From: Defluviicoccus sp046348835
Lineage (GTDB): Bacteria; Pseudomonadota; Alphaproteobacteria; Rhodospirillales; Defluviicoccaceae
Assembly: GCA_046348835.1 (NCBI GenBank)
Contig: JAXMDM010000004.1
Span: forward strand, 620,001 to 684,000
DNA length: 64,000 bases
Reading direction: 5' to 3'
Part shown: one piece after another, positions 28,608-35,010 of the stretch
Numbering within the stretch: the first letter of the stretch is position 1
How the letters are laid out: the number at the start of each line of letters is the position of its first letter
Position numbers and translations under genes: made by a program
Notes under the pieces: model-generated
What the model was told of the DNA's origin: nothing
Seen by the model: the letters and a program-made list of their open reading frames with translations, nothing else
Databases searched by the model: none

Positions 28608-28639
28608 CCTACGCACCGTCCGATGCGACGGTGCGTAGG
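28608..28639. repeat. Perfect 13-bp inverted repeat in the late operon
   Basis: Arms at 28608-28620 and 28627-28639 (CCTACGCACCGTC and its complement) flank a 6-nt loop. No T-run follows on either strand, so it is not a canonical terminator. It lies in the 111-bp gap between the decoration-like gene and the tail adaptor gene. Confidence 0.85.
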
Positions 28640-28666
28640 GTTCGGCTCGGGCCTGGGCGGGTCCGG

Positions 28667-28936
28667 CTAGTCGGTATTGGCGGCGCCGACCGGCGTCATG
28701 TTGGCGGCATCGACAACCCCGCTGGTGTTGCCGGCAATGAGGAAGATGCCGGCGCCCGGGGTTCCGTCGGTGTCGACGTTGGCGAGGACCATATCGCCGA
28801 CCCGAAGCATGTCCGCCGCTGCATTGAAGTATCCCGACGTATCGGTTTCGGCGGCAGTGTCCGTGGTCGTGTAGTGCCAGAGTGTAAAGCCATTGGCGTA
28901 AGCTAGGACACTCAGGTTGTGAGGATTGTAAGCCAT
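28667..28936 (-). CDS. Small capsid-associated (decoration-like) protein
   Basis: This 89-residue protein begins MAYNPHNLSVLAYANGFTLW and contains YTTTDTAAETDTSGYFNAAADMLRVGDMV, then a short beta-rich end. The pattern (a tyrosine/threonine-rich start, GYF, MLRVGDxV) is familiar from small structural proteins encoded beside capsid genes in alphaproteobacterial phages and prophages. The start lies 12 nt after the capsid stop, so the two are co-expressed. Decoration or stabilisation of the head is inferred. Confidence 0.55.
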   Translation of the reverse strand: MAYNPHNLSVLAYANGFTLWHYTTTDTAAETDTSGYFNAAADMLRVGDMVLANVDTDGTPGAGIFLIAGNTSGVVDAANMTPVGAANTD

Positions 28937-28948
28937 TGCTGAACCCCC

Positions 28949-29767
28949 TTAGTTCTCAAAGCAGCGCAAGGTGACGACCCCGGCCTTGTCGATGAGACAG
29001 GCACCTTGGCTCATCATGTTGTTGACGAAGTGCGCCGCTCGATCGCCATGCCAGGTGATGTCGGTGTTCACGTCCGAGCCGATGGCGTGGCCGACGGCGG
29101 TTTTGTGGTACCAGAAGCAACTCCGGACGCCGGCGGTCTTCGGCAGGCCGGAATGCGGAAGCCATAGGGTCCCGAGCCACCGCTTGGCCTGGGTTCCCTT
29201 CCACGGCAGTTCGTCGTCGCCGATGTAGTCGGCATTGGCGAATTCCTCGATCCCGAGGAGATCGCTCCACTGCTTCCAGCCGATGACCGCGTAGCGCTGG
29301 CCATCATCCGGAACGTCGGACTCTCCCAGCATCTCGAAGGCGATGAGGATCTTGGCCTTGGTCAGGGCGTCGGTCGCCAAGCCGGCGTAATTGGTGGAGC
29401 GGCCAAATTCCTGGATGATCAGTTCGTCGCTCTTGCGACCGAGGGCGAAGGCGCCGGCCTTGGCCACCACCTGCTGCTCGTTGATGTTGGTCTTCAACTC
29501 GTCGAGCTTGTCGATCCAATCGCCCGCGTAATAGTCCTGAAGCACGCACTCGACCGGCTGATGATCGACATTCATCACCGGGACCTTGCCGTGACGGGCT
29601 TTGGTGCTGGCGGTTCCTTTGCCGACCTTCTGAAAGGTGGTGCTGGCGCCAACAACGTTGTCTTTGGTGCGTACGGTGTTCCGTAGCTTGGAGCCCATCT
29701 GCTGGTACTGGATATGGACTTCTGCTTCGAAGTTCTTGATGAATGAAAGTTCTATCGACGTCGCCAT
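28949..29767 (-). CDS. Major capsid protein
   Basis: The 272-residue protein begins MATSIELSFIKNFEAEVHIQ and continues GSKLRNTVRTKDNVVGASTTFQK, VECVLQDYYAGDWIDKLDEL and RYAVIGWKQWSDLLGIEEFANADYIG. This is the pattern of HK97-fold major capsid proteins annotated in alphaproteobacterial podoviral prophages. It lacks an N-terminal scaffolding or protease-processed delta domain, which fits the separate scaffold-like gene upstream. The frame is intact and codon use matches the host, as expected of a long-resident element. Confidence 0.8.
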   Translation of the reverse strand: MATSIELSFIKNFEAEVHIQYQQMGSKLRNTVRTKDNVVGASTTFQKVGKGTASTKARHGKVPVMNVDHQPVECVLQDYYAGDWIDKLDELKTNINEQQVVAKAGAFALGRKSDELIIQEFGRSTNYAGLATDALTKAKILIAFEMLGESDVPDDGQRYAVIGWKQWSDLLGIEEFANADYIGDDELPWKGTQAKRWLGTLWLPHSGLPKTAGVRSCFWYHKTAVGHAIGSDVNTDITWHGDRAAHFVNNMMSQGACLIDKAGVVTLRCFEN

Positions 29768-29946
29768 ATGGGCGTCACTCCTGATGGATAGGCGTTCGGG
29801 GAAGCACCCGGAGCGGTTGTGGCGGGGCCGCCGCCGCCGGCGGTGCAGACGCAGGAGCCGGGCCCGGCGCGACGATCGGCCGAGTTATCCGTCCATTCAT
29901 GCGGGAAGCGGCGGAGCGACAGACTCCGCCTTCGTCAACTCACGGA

Positions 29947-30675
29947 CTAGGAAGGGTCCTGGTACAGACGGCGGAAGCCTTCGCGCACCTTGCCGACGTA
30001 GGTCGGGTCCTGGTCCCGCCAGTATCGGGGATCGCGCATCATCGTCCGTAACTCCCCGTCGGTCGGAACACCGGCGGCGCGGCTGCCGTCGCGCATCAGG
30101 CCCGGCTCTTCGCCCTCGCTCATCATCCGGTGCATGGTGATGACGCCCTCGTAGGTCGACGCCAGCGCTTCGAAAACGCTGCGCGGCAGATGGGCGCGGC
30201 CCCAGGCGTCGATCTGGCGGGCGACCTCGCGCCAGCGTTCCCTGCCGCCGAAGTGGCTATCCAGGCGCTGAAGCTGGTTGTCCGCCTCGAAAAGCACCGC
30301 GAGTTCGCTGATCATGGGCAGCAGGTGTTCGCAGGCCAGTTCGTAGACGAGCTGAGCCTGGTCACCGGTGAAGCCGGCCTGATGGAGCCGCTTGTTGACC
30401 TCCGGATCGACGGTGAGCAGATCGCTGCGCAGATCGATGACATAGTCTTCCGGCCGCTCCGGGATCTCCCGCGGCGGGATCGAACTCAGCTTCCGCTCCA
30501 GGTCGAGATACGACTTGATCAGTGCGTCCAGACGAACCGTCGCCGTCTTCTCGTCCCAGAACTTGTCGGGCAGCAGCGGCGGCCGCTTGCCGGGGGTGGC
30601 TTTTGGAGCGGTCCGCGCCTCGGACGTGGGATCGTCGGTTCCGGACGCACCGGCGGTGAGGAGATTGTCGGTCAT
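29947..30675 (-). CDS. Capsid assembly scaffold-like protein
   Basis: This 242-residue acidic, helical protein has a disordered N-terminus rich in Ser, Thr and Pro. It is followed by LPDKFWDEKTATVRLDALIKSYLDLERKL and YVIDLRSDLLTVDPEVNKRLHQAGFTGDQAQLVYEL. The PDKFWD...LLKSYxxLE pattern is typical of T7 gp9-like scaffolds and related phage assembly proteins. It lies immediately before the capsid gene, as in T7 (gp9-gp10), and its start overlaps the stop of the Bbp19-like gene. A 179-bp gap with a 7-bp hairpin (29910-29930) separates it from the capsid gene. Confidence 0.7.
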   Translation of the reverse strand: MTDNLLTAGASGTDDPTSEARTAPKATPGKRPPLLPDKFWDEKTATVRLDALIKSYLDLERKLSSIPPREIPERPEDYVIDLRSDLLTVDPEVNKRLHQAGFTGDQAQLVYELACEHLLPMISELAVLFEADNQLQRLDSHFGGRERWREVARQIDAWGRAHLPRSVFEALASTYEGVITMHRMMSEGEEPGLMRDGSRAAGVPTDGELRTMMRDPRYWRDQDPTYVGKVREGFRRLYQDPS

Positions 30676-31025
30676 GTGTCAGAAGCTCCGTCAGAGGTCA
30701 GGTGTTTCCAGGGCGCGGACTGGGGGAATGGGCGACCGACGGCATCGGGACCCTGCGAGCCGCGGGCAGCGGTTGCGACGATGTAAGTGACCAGGGACCG
30801 CTGCCCCTCGAGATGCCGAAGCATGGTGTCGGGGGCTGCCGGTCCGAGAGAGCGCTCCAGGGTCAGCGCTTGCAGGTGGCGGAGGACCCGTTCTCCGTCG
30901 GCGGTGGCGAAGCAGCGGGCGAAGGCCTTGGCCACGTCCAGATCCGGCGGGCGCTGTGGGGTCGGTTCGAGGCCGTAGTCGCGAAAACTTTCGAACCAAT
31001 CCCAGCCGTAGTCGGTTCGGCTCAT
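30672..31025 (-). CDS. Bbp19-like phage protein
   Basis: The 117-residue product contains VAKAFARCFATADGERVLRHLQALTLERSLGP followed by MLRHLEGQRSLVTYIVATAARG. This is the conserved core of the family named after Bordetella phage BPP-1 Bbp19. Function is unknown; in phages it lies between portal and scaffold/capsid genes, as here. Start and stop codons overlap those of both neighbours, so the portal, this gene and the scaffold form a tightly coupled unit. Confidence 0.75.
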   Translation of the reverse strand: MSRTDYGWDWFESFRDYGLEPTPQRPPDLDVAKAFARCFATADGERVLRHLQALTLERSLGPAAPDTMLRHLEGQRSLVTYIVATAARGSQGPDAVGRPFPQSAPWKHLTSDGASDT

Positions 31026-32641
31026 GACGCCCTCCCTGTGCCCGTTCCGGACAGTTGCCGGACCAGCCCTGCCAACAGATTTTCCAGACCTGTTCCCGTG
31101 GCTCCCGCCGCCTCAGGCGTCGCGGATCCCTTCTTCTCGTCGGGCGGCTTGACCGGTTCCACCTCGGCCTCTCCCGCCGGTACCGGCTCGGGATACAGCT
31201 CCGCCGGCACCCCGAGAGTGCGGCCCAGCCAGCGGGCGGCCGCCTGCGTGTCGACGGCGGCCACCGCTTCCGGCCCCAGCTTCTGCACCGTCTCCAGCCA
31301 GATCACCGTATTCTGCACGTCCTGCCGGGCCTGCAACCGGGCCTGCGGGGATTTGTATTCGAGCGCCACGACGCGGTTATCGAGGGGGAAGTCCGGGATC
31401 TCGCCGCGCCGGGCGAGGATCGTTCGCGCCCGCGAGACGAGCGGCGACAGGAGTTCGGATTGCAGGCGTCCATAGGTCGCACCCAAAACCCGGGCCATCT
31501 CTGCCGAGCGCTCCAAAACCTCGGTCGCGGTCATGCGGGGACCGTTCACTTGGCCGAGCTGGTCGACGAAGAGCGCCTTGCGGATGCGGCCGCGCAGCTG
31601 GTCCAGCACCAACTCGGAGACGTCGAAGCGACCCGGCGCTTCCAGCGGGGTGAGACCGGCCGAACCGACCGCCTTCGGGATGATTGTCCCCGGCACCAGC
31701 TTTATCGTGGCCGGGTTGATCACGCCGTCGTCGTCGGCTTGCCAAATGCCGGTAACGGCGATGGAGGCGTTCTTAAGAACGAGTTCGACGACCTTGTTGG
31801 CGGTCTTGATGTCGGGAAGCGCCTTCATCACCGGCGAGCGGCCGTAGGTTTCGCCCGGAGCCTTCAGCCAGCGGAAGTTGATGAAAGGCGAAGAGGAAAA
31901 ACGCCCTTCCGCGAGGACGAGGGGTTGTCCTTCCTCATCGGTTCTGGATTCACAGACGGCAACATAAGCGTAACCGGTCGCGACCGGCACAACCGCCTCG
32001 ATGACCGTGGTCCGACGGTCCGGGTCGGCCGTTCGACCCCTATCCCGGCTCAGCGCCGGGCGCGACGCCGGAAATCGGTCAAGCAGCTGTTCATCGCTGA
32101 ACTCCGCTCGGCGGAAGGTGACGTCGAGGCGTCCGCTCGGTCCTTCCTCGATCACCGCTTGTGCCAGGGGGATAGCGGTAAAGCGGAAGGCAGACGGATC
32201 ACCCGGTGCCGCCTCCTCGAACAGGAGCGATGCGGTGCCGGCGGTCACCAGATCGAGATAGCACTGATGCATCTCGACCGCGAAGTTGGAGCGATCGAAG
32301 TGCGACTGCATAACCGTGGTCGCCCGCTCCAACTCGTCCGCCAGCTCGATCCGATCCTCGGGAGCCACATCGGGGCCTAAGGAAAAGCCGAACCAGCGCG
32401 CCCATGGCGGCGTTAGCTGCGACATCATGCTCGCCGCGAGCTGGTCGACAGCGTCGGGCGCGGTCCCGTCGAACAGGCGGTCGCCCCGGCGCGGCCCGCC
32501 CGCGTCCATGCGAACGGCGGTATCGCGCGACGGCAGGGCGAAATCGTAACAATCCTGCCAGAGGGATTCCCAGTTCGACAGCCTGTTCCTGGCCCGTTGG
32601 TAACGGGCCAGTATGTCCTTTGCGGCGGGCGGCAAAGTCAT
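31022..32641 (-). CDS. Portal protein (podoviral head-tail connector)
   Basis: This is the dodecameric portal through which DNA is packaged. The 539 residues carry the T7/BPP-1-type connector pattern: WESLWQDCYDFALPSRD near 24-40, LFDGTAPDAVDQLAASMMSQLTPPWARWF near 55-85, MHQCYLDLVTAGTASLLFEE, FINFRWLKAPGETYGRSPVM and an ATEVLERSAEMARVLGATYGRLQSELL segment near 370-400. A proline-, glutamate- and glycine-rich tail of about 60 residues ends the protein. It is intact and about the size of T7 gp8 (536 residues). Confidence 0.9.
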   Translation of the reverse strand: MTLPPAAKDILARYQRARNRLSNWESLWQDCYDFALPSRDTAVRMDAGGPRRGDRLFDGTAPDAVDQLAASMMSQLTPPWARWFGFSLGPDVAPEDRIELADELERATTVMQSHFDRSNFAVEMHQCYLDLVTAGTASLLFEEAAPGDPSAFRFTAIPLAQAVIEEGPSGRLDVTFRRAEFSDEQLLDRFPASRPALSRDRGRTADPDRRTTVIEAVVPVATGYAYVAVCESRTDEEGQPLVLAEGRFSSSPFINFRWLKAPGETYGRSPVMKALPDIKTANKVVELVLKNASIAVTGIWQADDDGVINPATIKLVPGTIIPKAVGSAGLTPLEAPGRFDVSELVLDQLRGRIRKALFVDQLGQVNGPRMTATEVLERSAEMARVLGATYGRLQSELLSPLVSRARTILARRGEIPDFPLDNRVVALEYKSPQARLQARQDVQNTVIWLETVQKLGPEAVAAVDTQAAARWLGRTLGVPAELYPEPVPAGEAEVEPVKPPDEKKGSATPEAAGATGTGLENLLAGLVRQLSGTGTGRAS

Positions 32642-32647
32642 CGCGGG

Positions 32648-32917
32648 CTAGTCTCCAAGCAGCGATTTGCGGACCGGAAGGTCGCTGGTGGCAATCAACA
32701 GTCCGCGGGGCGATGTCGCGATTGTGCTGGCGCGATTTCGCCGCTGCTGAACCAGGGCCTGCACTCGTTCCCGTCGCGCCACTTCCTCGGTGTCCGTCTC
32801 GGTGGAACTGGTCGACTGGGTGCTGGGAGTGGATGCAACGACCGTGGCGATGGGCTGCGCGGCGGATGTCTTGGGCGATTTGAACAGGCCTCCCATGGAT
32901 GGCATTCTCCTGAACAC
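32648..32917 (-). CDS. Small conserved phage protein upstream of portal
   Basis: The 89-residue protein begins MFRRMPSMGGLFKSPKTSAA, has a Ser/Thr-rich linker, and ends RRNRASTIATSPRGLLIATSDLPVRKSLLGD. Short proteins with this GLFxxPK start, ARxxAST(I/V)xTxxxGLL core and RKxLLG end are common just before portal genes in alphaproteobacterial podoviral prophages. Their function is not known. It is 6 nt upstream of the portal start and has its own strong promoter 46 bp upstream. Confidence 0.6.
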   Translation of the reverse strand: MFRRMPSMGGLFKSPKTSAAQPIATVVASTPSTQSTSSTETDTEEVARRERVQALVQQRRNRASTIATSPRGLLIATSDLPVRKSLLGD

Positions 32918-32962
32918 GTGAGCGGGACGGTGCGTGGGCGCACGGGGGGCGGCCGATGTCTG

Positions 32963-32999
32963 CTTATAGACCTATTATAGGAATATTGTCAATACCTAC
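32963..32999 (-). promoter_or_regulatory. Promoter of the portal operon with operator in the spacer
   Basis: Reading the minus strand, TTGACA (complement of 32987-32992), 18 nt and TATAAG (complement of 32963-32968) form a near-consensus promoter. The spacer contains the palindrome CCTATtATAGG (32971-32981), and a further half-site ACCTAC lies just upstream at 32994-32999. A repressor bound here would block RNA polymerase. Confidence 0.6.
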
Positions 33000-33412
33000 T
33001 TCCCCTGTCGCACCAGGTGGCGATACAGTTGTCGGGGCGTGAATATCCAAGGGGCACGCAGGCCGAGAGCGCGCTTCACCGCCTCGACGCAGGTGAAGGG
33101 ACGCAACGGTGCGCACCTGGGCGGGGGCATAGCGGCGACGGTCTCGACAACCCGGAGACCATGGCGCCGGTACCATTCGGCCAGTTCGCCGACGCTGGAG
33201 CCGTGGACCACGCTGAGGTCGGTGTAGTGGGAGAAAGGATTGCAAATAATCCAATGGTTGCCATGCCGGACCGCGACGAAGCAGTGGCGGAAGCCGGCGT
33301 GAAGCGGCCGCAGCCACTTGAGGTCGGTGTTGTCGTCGAAAACGACGATTGCCGGAACGGCCGGGTGTTGCGGTGTCCCGGTCTCTTCCCGCCCTGAACG
33401 GACACCTGTCAT
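32996..33412 (-). CDS. Conserved phage-associated protein with His/Cys residues
   Basis: This 138-residue protein has the pattern IVVFDDNTDLKWLRPLHAGFRHCFVAVRHGNHWIICNP, then LRPFTCVEAVKRALGLRAPWIFTPRQLYRHL. Proteins with this FRHCF...CVEAVKRxLG...TPxQLYRxL layout occur near phage structural genes in alphaproteobacteria. The conserved His and Cys recall permuted papain-like or NlpC/P60-type amidases, but that is a guess from residue spacing. It overlaps the preceding gene by one nucleotide, so the pair is co-translated. Confidence 0.55.
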   Translation of the reverse strand: MTGVRSGREETGTPQHPAVPAIVVFDDNTDLKWLRPLHAGFRHCFVAVRHGNHWIICNPFSHYTDLSVVHGSSVGELAEWYRRHGLRVVETVAAMPPPRCAPLRPFTCVEAVKRALGLRAPWIFTPRQLYRHLVRQGK

Positions 33413-33774
33413 CAGTGGATAATGCCCTTATCGCGCAGGACGGTGGTCAGGCGGTCAAGGGCTTCATTCCATAGCTTGGCTGCGGCCGCTTCCTCCCGGC
33501 AGCGGGGGTCGGGCGGATTGCCCCGGACTCCGTAGCGACCAAGGGTGCTGAGATGATTGGCATGGAGAATGGCGCGCCGTTGCAGGGCGACGACGGCGAC
33601 GTAGATATCATCTGGATCGCACGGACGGTGCAGGCTGCCGGTGGCAGGAAAACGGGCGCCATCGCGGCGCACCATCTGGCAGCGGACGAACCAGAACCAC
33701 GCCTGTTCGGCGTTGTCAAAGGGAGCACCGGGCAGAGCGGTGATCGGGGGCGAACTCCGGGCAACTAGGGTCAT
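33412..33774 (-). CDS. Conserved phage-associated protein, first gene of the element's minus-strand cluster
   Basis: This 120-residue protein contains FDNAEQAWFWFVRCQMVRRDGARF, RPCDPDDIYVAVVALQRR and a helical end LWNEALDRLTTVLRDKGIIH. It resembles a family of unknown function that recurs with prophage genes in alphaproteobacteria (FDSAEEAWFW... RPCEPxDI). There is no signal peptide or TM segment. It is the first gene after the divergent promoter region shared with the S24 repressor and is overlapped by the next gene. A role in early regulation or DNA handling is possible but unsupported. Confidence 0.55.
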   Translation of the reverse strand: MTLVARSSPPITALPGAPFDNAEQAWFWFVRCQMVRRDGARFPATGSLHRPCDPDDIYVAVVALQRRAILHANHLSTLGRYGVRGNPPDPRCREEAAAAKLWNEALDRLTTVLRDKGIIH

Positions 33775-33811
33775 CTGTCAGCGGCCTCGTGGGAAAATCA
33801 GGAATAAAAAC

Positions 33812-33864
33812 ATATTATCAGACATTAAGCCCTGGTCAACACCTGTATAGGTAAACGAACCTAC
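33812..33864 (-). promoter_or_regulatory. Leftward promoter and operators divergent from the repressor
   Basis: On the minus strand TTGACC (complement of 33834-33839), 16 nt and TAATAT (complement of 33812-33817) form a good promoter for the genes from 33774. Just upstream of the -35 is the palindrome ACCTgtatAGGT (33841-33852), and a further half-site ACCTAC lies at 33859-33864. The same half-sites recur at the portal-operon promoter. Confidence 0.55.
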
Positions 33865-33886
33865 TGCGGGCGTGGTCGGCCTGTGG

Positions 33887-33892
33887 GATAAT
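33887..33892 (+). promoter_or_regulatory. -10 element of the repressor gene; predicted leaderless mRNA
   Basis: GATAAT ends 6 nt before the ATG at 33899, so transcription would begin at or next to the start codon. No Shine-Dalgarno sequence precedes the ATG. Phage lambda cI from PRM is a known leaderless precedent. No good -35 is visible, which would fit activation by the repressor itself. Confidence 0.4.
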
Positions 33893-33898
33893 TAGCCC

Positions 33899-34519
33899 AT
33901 GTCTAGACATCATGCAGTGTGGCAAGCGATCGACCGGCTGGCCGAGCAACGGCAGCTCACCGCCTCCGGTTTGGCACGCCGAGCCGGCCTCGATCCGACG
34001 ACGTTCAACAAAAGCAAGCGGATCACTAAAGATCAGCGGGCGCGGTGGCCCAGCACCGAAAGCATCGATAAAATCCTCGATGCGACTGGGGCGACGTGGG
34101 GAGAGTTCGTCTCCCTGATGAACGAGGGGACTTTCAAGAATATCCCCCTGATCGGCTTCGCCCAGGCGGGAACGGAAGGCTTCTTCGATGATGCCGGCTA
34201 TCCCGGCGGATCGGGCTGGGATGATATCCCGTTCCCCGACATCGGCGATCCCCATGCCTATGCCCTTGAGATCAGCGGCGATAGCATGGAGCCGGTCTAT
34301 CGCGACGGCGATATCGTGGTGGTCTGTCCGCAGGCGCCCATCCGCCGCGGCGACAGGGTCATCGTCAAATCGCGCGACGGCGAGGTGATGGCGAAGATCT
34401 TGCGTCGCAAGACCTCTCAGAAGTTCGAACTAAAGTCCCTCAACCCCGAGCATCCCGATCGCTGGCTGGCGGCGGAGGATGTGGAGTGGATCGCGCGGAT
34501 CGTCTGGGCCAGCCAATAG
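33899..34519 (+). CDS. S24-family (CI/LexA-like) repressor
   Basis: This 206-residue regulator has an N-terminal HTH (ASGLARRAGLDPTTFNKSKR, about 20-45) and a C-terminal S24 peptidase domain. The catalytic pair is readable: Ser129 in ISGDSMEP and Lys166 in GEVMAKIL, with the 37-residue spacing seen in LexA. A candidate Ala90-Gly91 cleavage site lies in GFAQAGTEG. RecA-stimulated self-cleavage would therefore make the element SOS-inducible. It is divergent from the structural cluster, with operator-like palindromes between them, and is the probable ligand of the sites at 32971, 33841 and 34551. A host-encoded S24 regulator is the alternative. Confidence 0.85.
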   Translation: MSRHHAVWQAIDRLAEQRQLTASGLARRAGLDPTTFNKSKRITKDQRARWPSTESIDKILDATGATWGEFVSLMNEGTFKNIPLIGFAQAGTEGFFDDAGYPGGSGWDDIPFPDIGDPHAYALEISGDSMEPVYRDGDIVVVCPQAPIRRGDRVIVKSRDGEVMAKILRRKTSQKFELKSLNPEHPDRWLAAEDVEWIARIVWASQ

Positions 34520-34538
34520 GCGCGTCGCCCTCACCGAG

Positions 34539-34567
34539 TTGACAGTTTAGTAGGATTATGATCCTAT
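34539..34567 (+). promoter_or_regulatory. Promoter with palindromic operator before the 34601 gene
   Basis: TTGACA (34539-34544), 17 nt and TCCTAT (34562-34567) form a promoter whose -10 is covered by the palindrome TAGGATtatgATCCTA (34551-34566). The TAGG/CCTA half-sites match those at the two leftward promoters of the element. Confidence 0.5.
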
Positions 34568-34600
34568 GCCGCGGTCCCCTGTGGGGAGAGGATTGCGGTC

Positions 34601-34975
34601 ATGGACTCGGTCCGGGCGACCCTTGCGGCACTGCATCGTCGATATGACGGACCCATCGACGCGTGTCTTCGTGACGCCGTCCTCACCGGCCAGCCGCGCC
34701 CAGCGGCGTGGTCCTTGTCCCTGGCGAGCCTCGACATCGACCGGCTCGCCCTCGCCACTGTCGTCGCGCGCGCCCGCCGGCGCGCCAGTGCAGCCGCGGC
34801 GCCGGGGCATGGTCAAGGGCAGGGGCAGGGACAACAACAGGGGCCCGGGCAACCGGAACAGACTGCGCCCGACCGGGCATCCCAGGACATGCTTCTCTGG
34901 TATCGGGCGCTGGGCGTGCGCACCACCACCGCTCGCGACCGGATCCAGGGACGGAGAACGGTGCGGGCGGCCTGA
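34601..34975 (+). CDS. Hypothetical 124-residue protein under probable repressor control
   Basis: I do not recognise the family. The protein begins MDSVRATLAALHRRYDGPID, has an Ala/Arg-rich helical middle, a low-complexity Gly/Gln tract (GHGQGQGQGQQQGPGQ, about residues 69-84) and a C-terminal segment LLWYRALGVRTTTARDRIQ. GGGGAGAGG lies about 10 nt before the ATG, and a promoter with an operator-like palindrome lies 34 nt upstream, which supports expression after repressor loss. It could be an early effector or activator of the element; nothing in the sequence shows a function. It converges with lysK. Confidence 0.5.
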   Translation: MDSVRATLAALHRRYDGPIDACLRDAVLTGQPRPAAWSLSLASLDIDRLALATVVARARRRASAAAAPGHGQGQGQGQQQGPGQPEQTAPDRASQDMLLWYRALGVRTTTARDRIQGRRTVRAA

Positions 34976-35010
34976 TCCCCGGGCTGCCACCGCCGACGCG
35001 GCAGAGGCAA

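Noticed and set aside
28608..28639. Intrinsic terminator at the 13-bp inverted repeat
   Set aside because: No run of T follows the stem on either strand, so it is listed as an inverted repeat only.
31022..32641. Diversity-generating retroelement, suggested by the BPP-1-like portal and Bbp19-like genes
   Set aside because: No reverse transcriptase gene, no template/variable repeat pair and no tail-fibre or Mtd-like receptor gene occur in the window.
34801..34858. Short tandem repeat of Gly/Gln codons as a mobile or slippage repeat
   Set aside because: The units are imperfect and the tract is short; it is better read as a low-complexity linker in the 34601 gene.
23733..35010. Attachment sites and an integrase for the phage-derived element
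   Set aside because: No direct repeat pair, tRNA target or recombinase gene was found at either edge, so no mobile-element boundaries are called.
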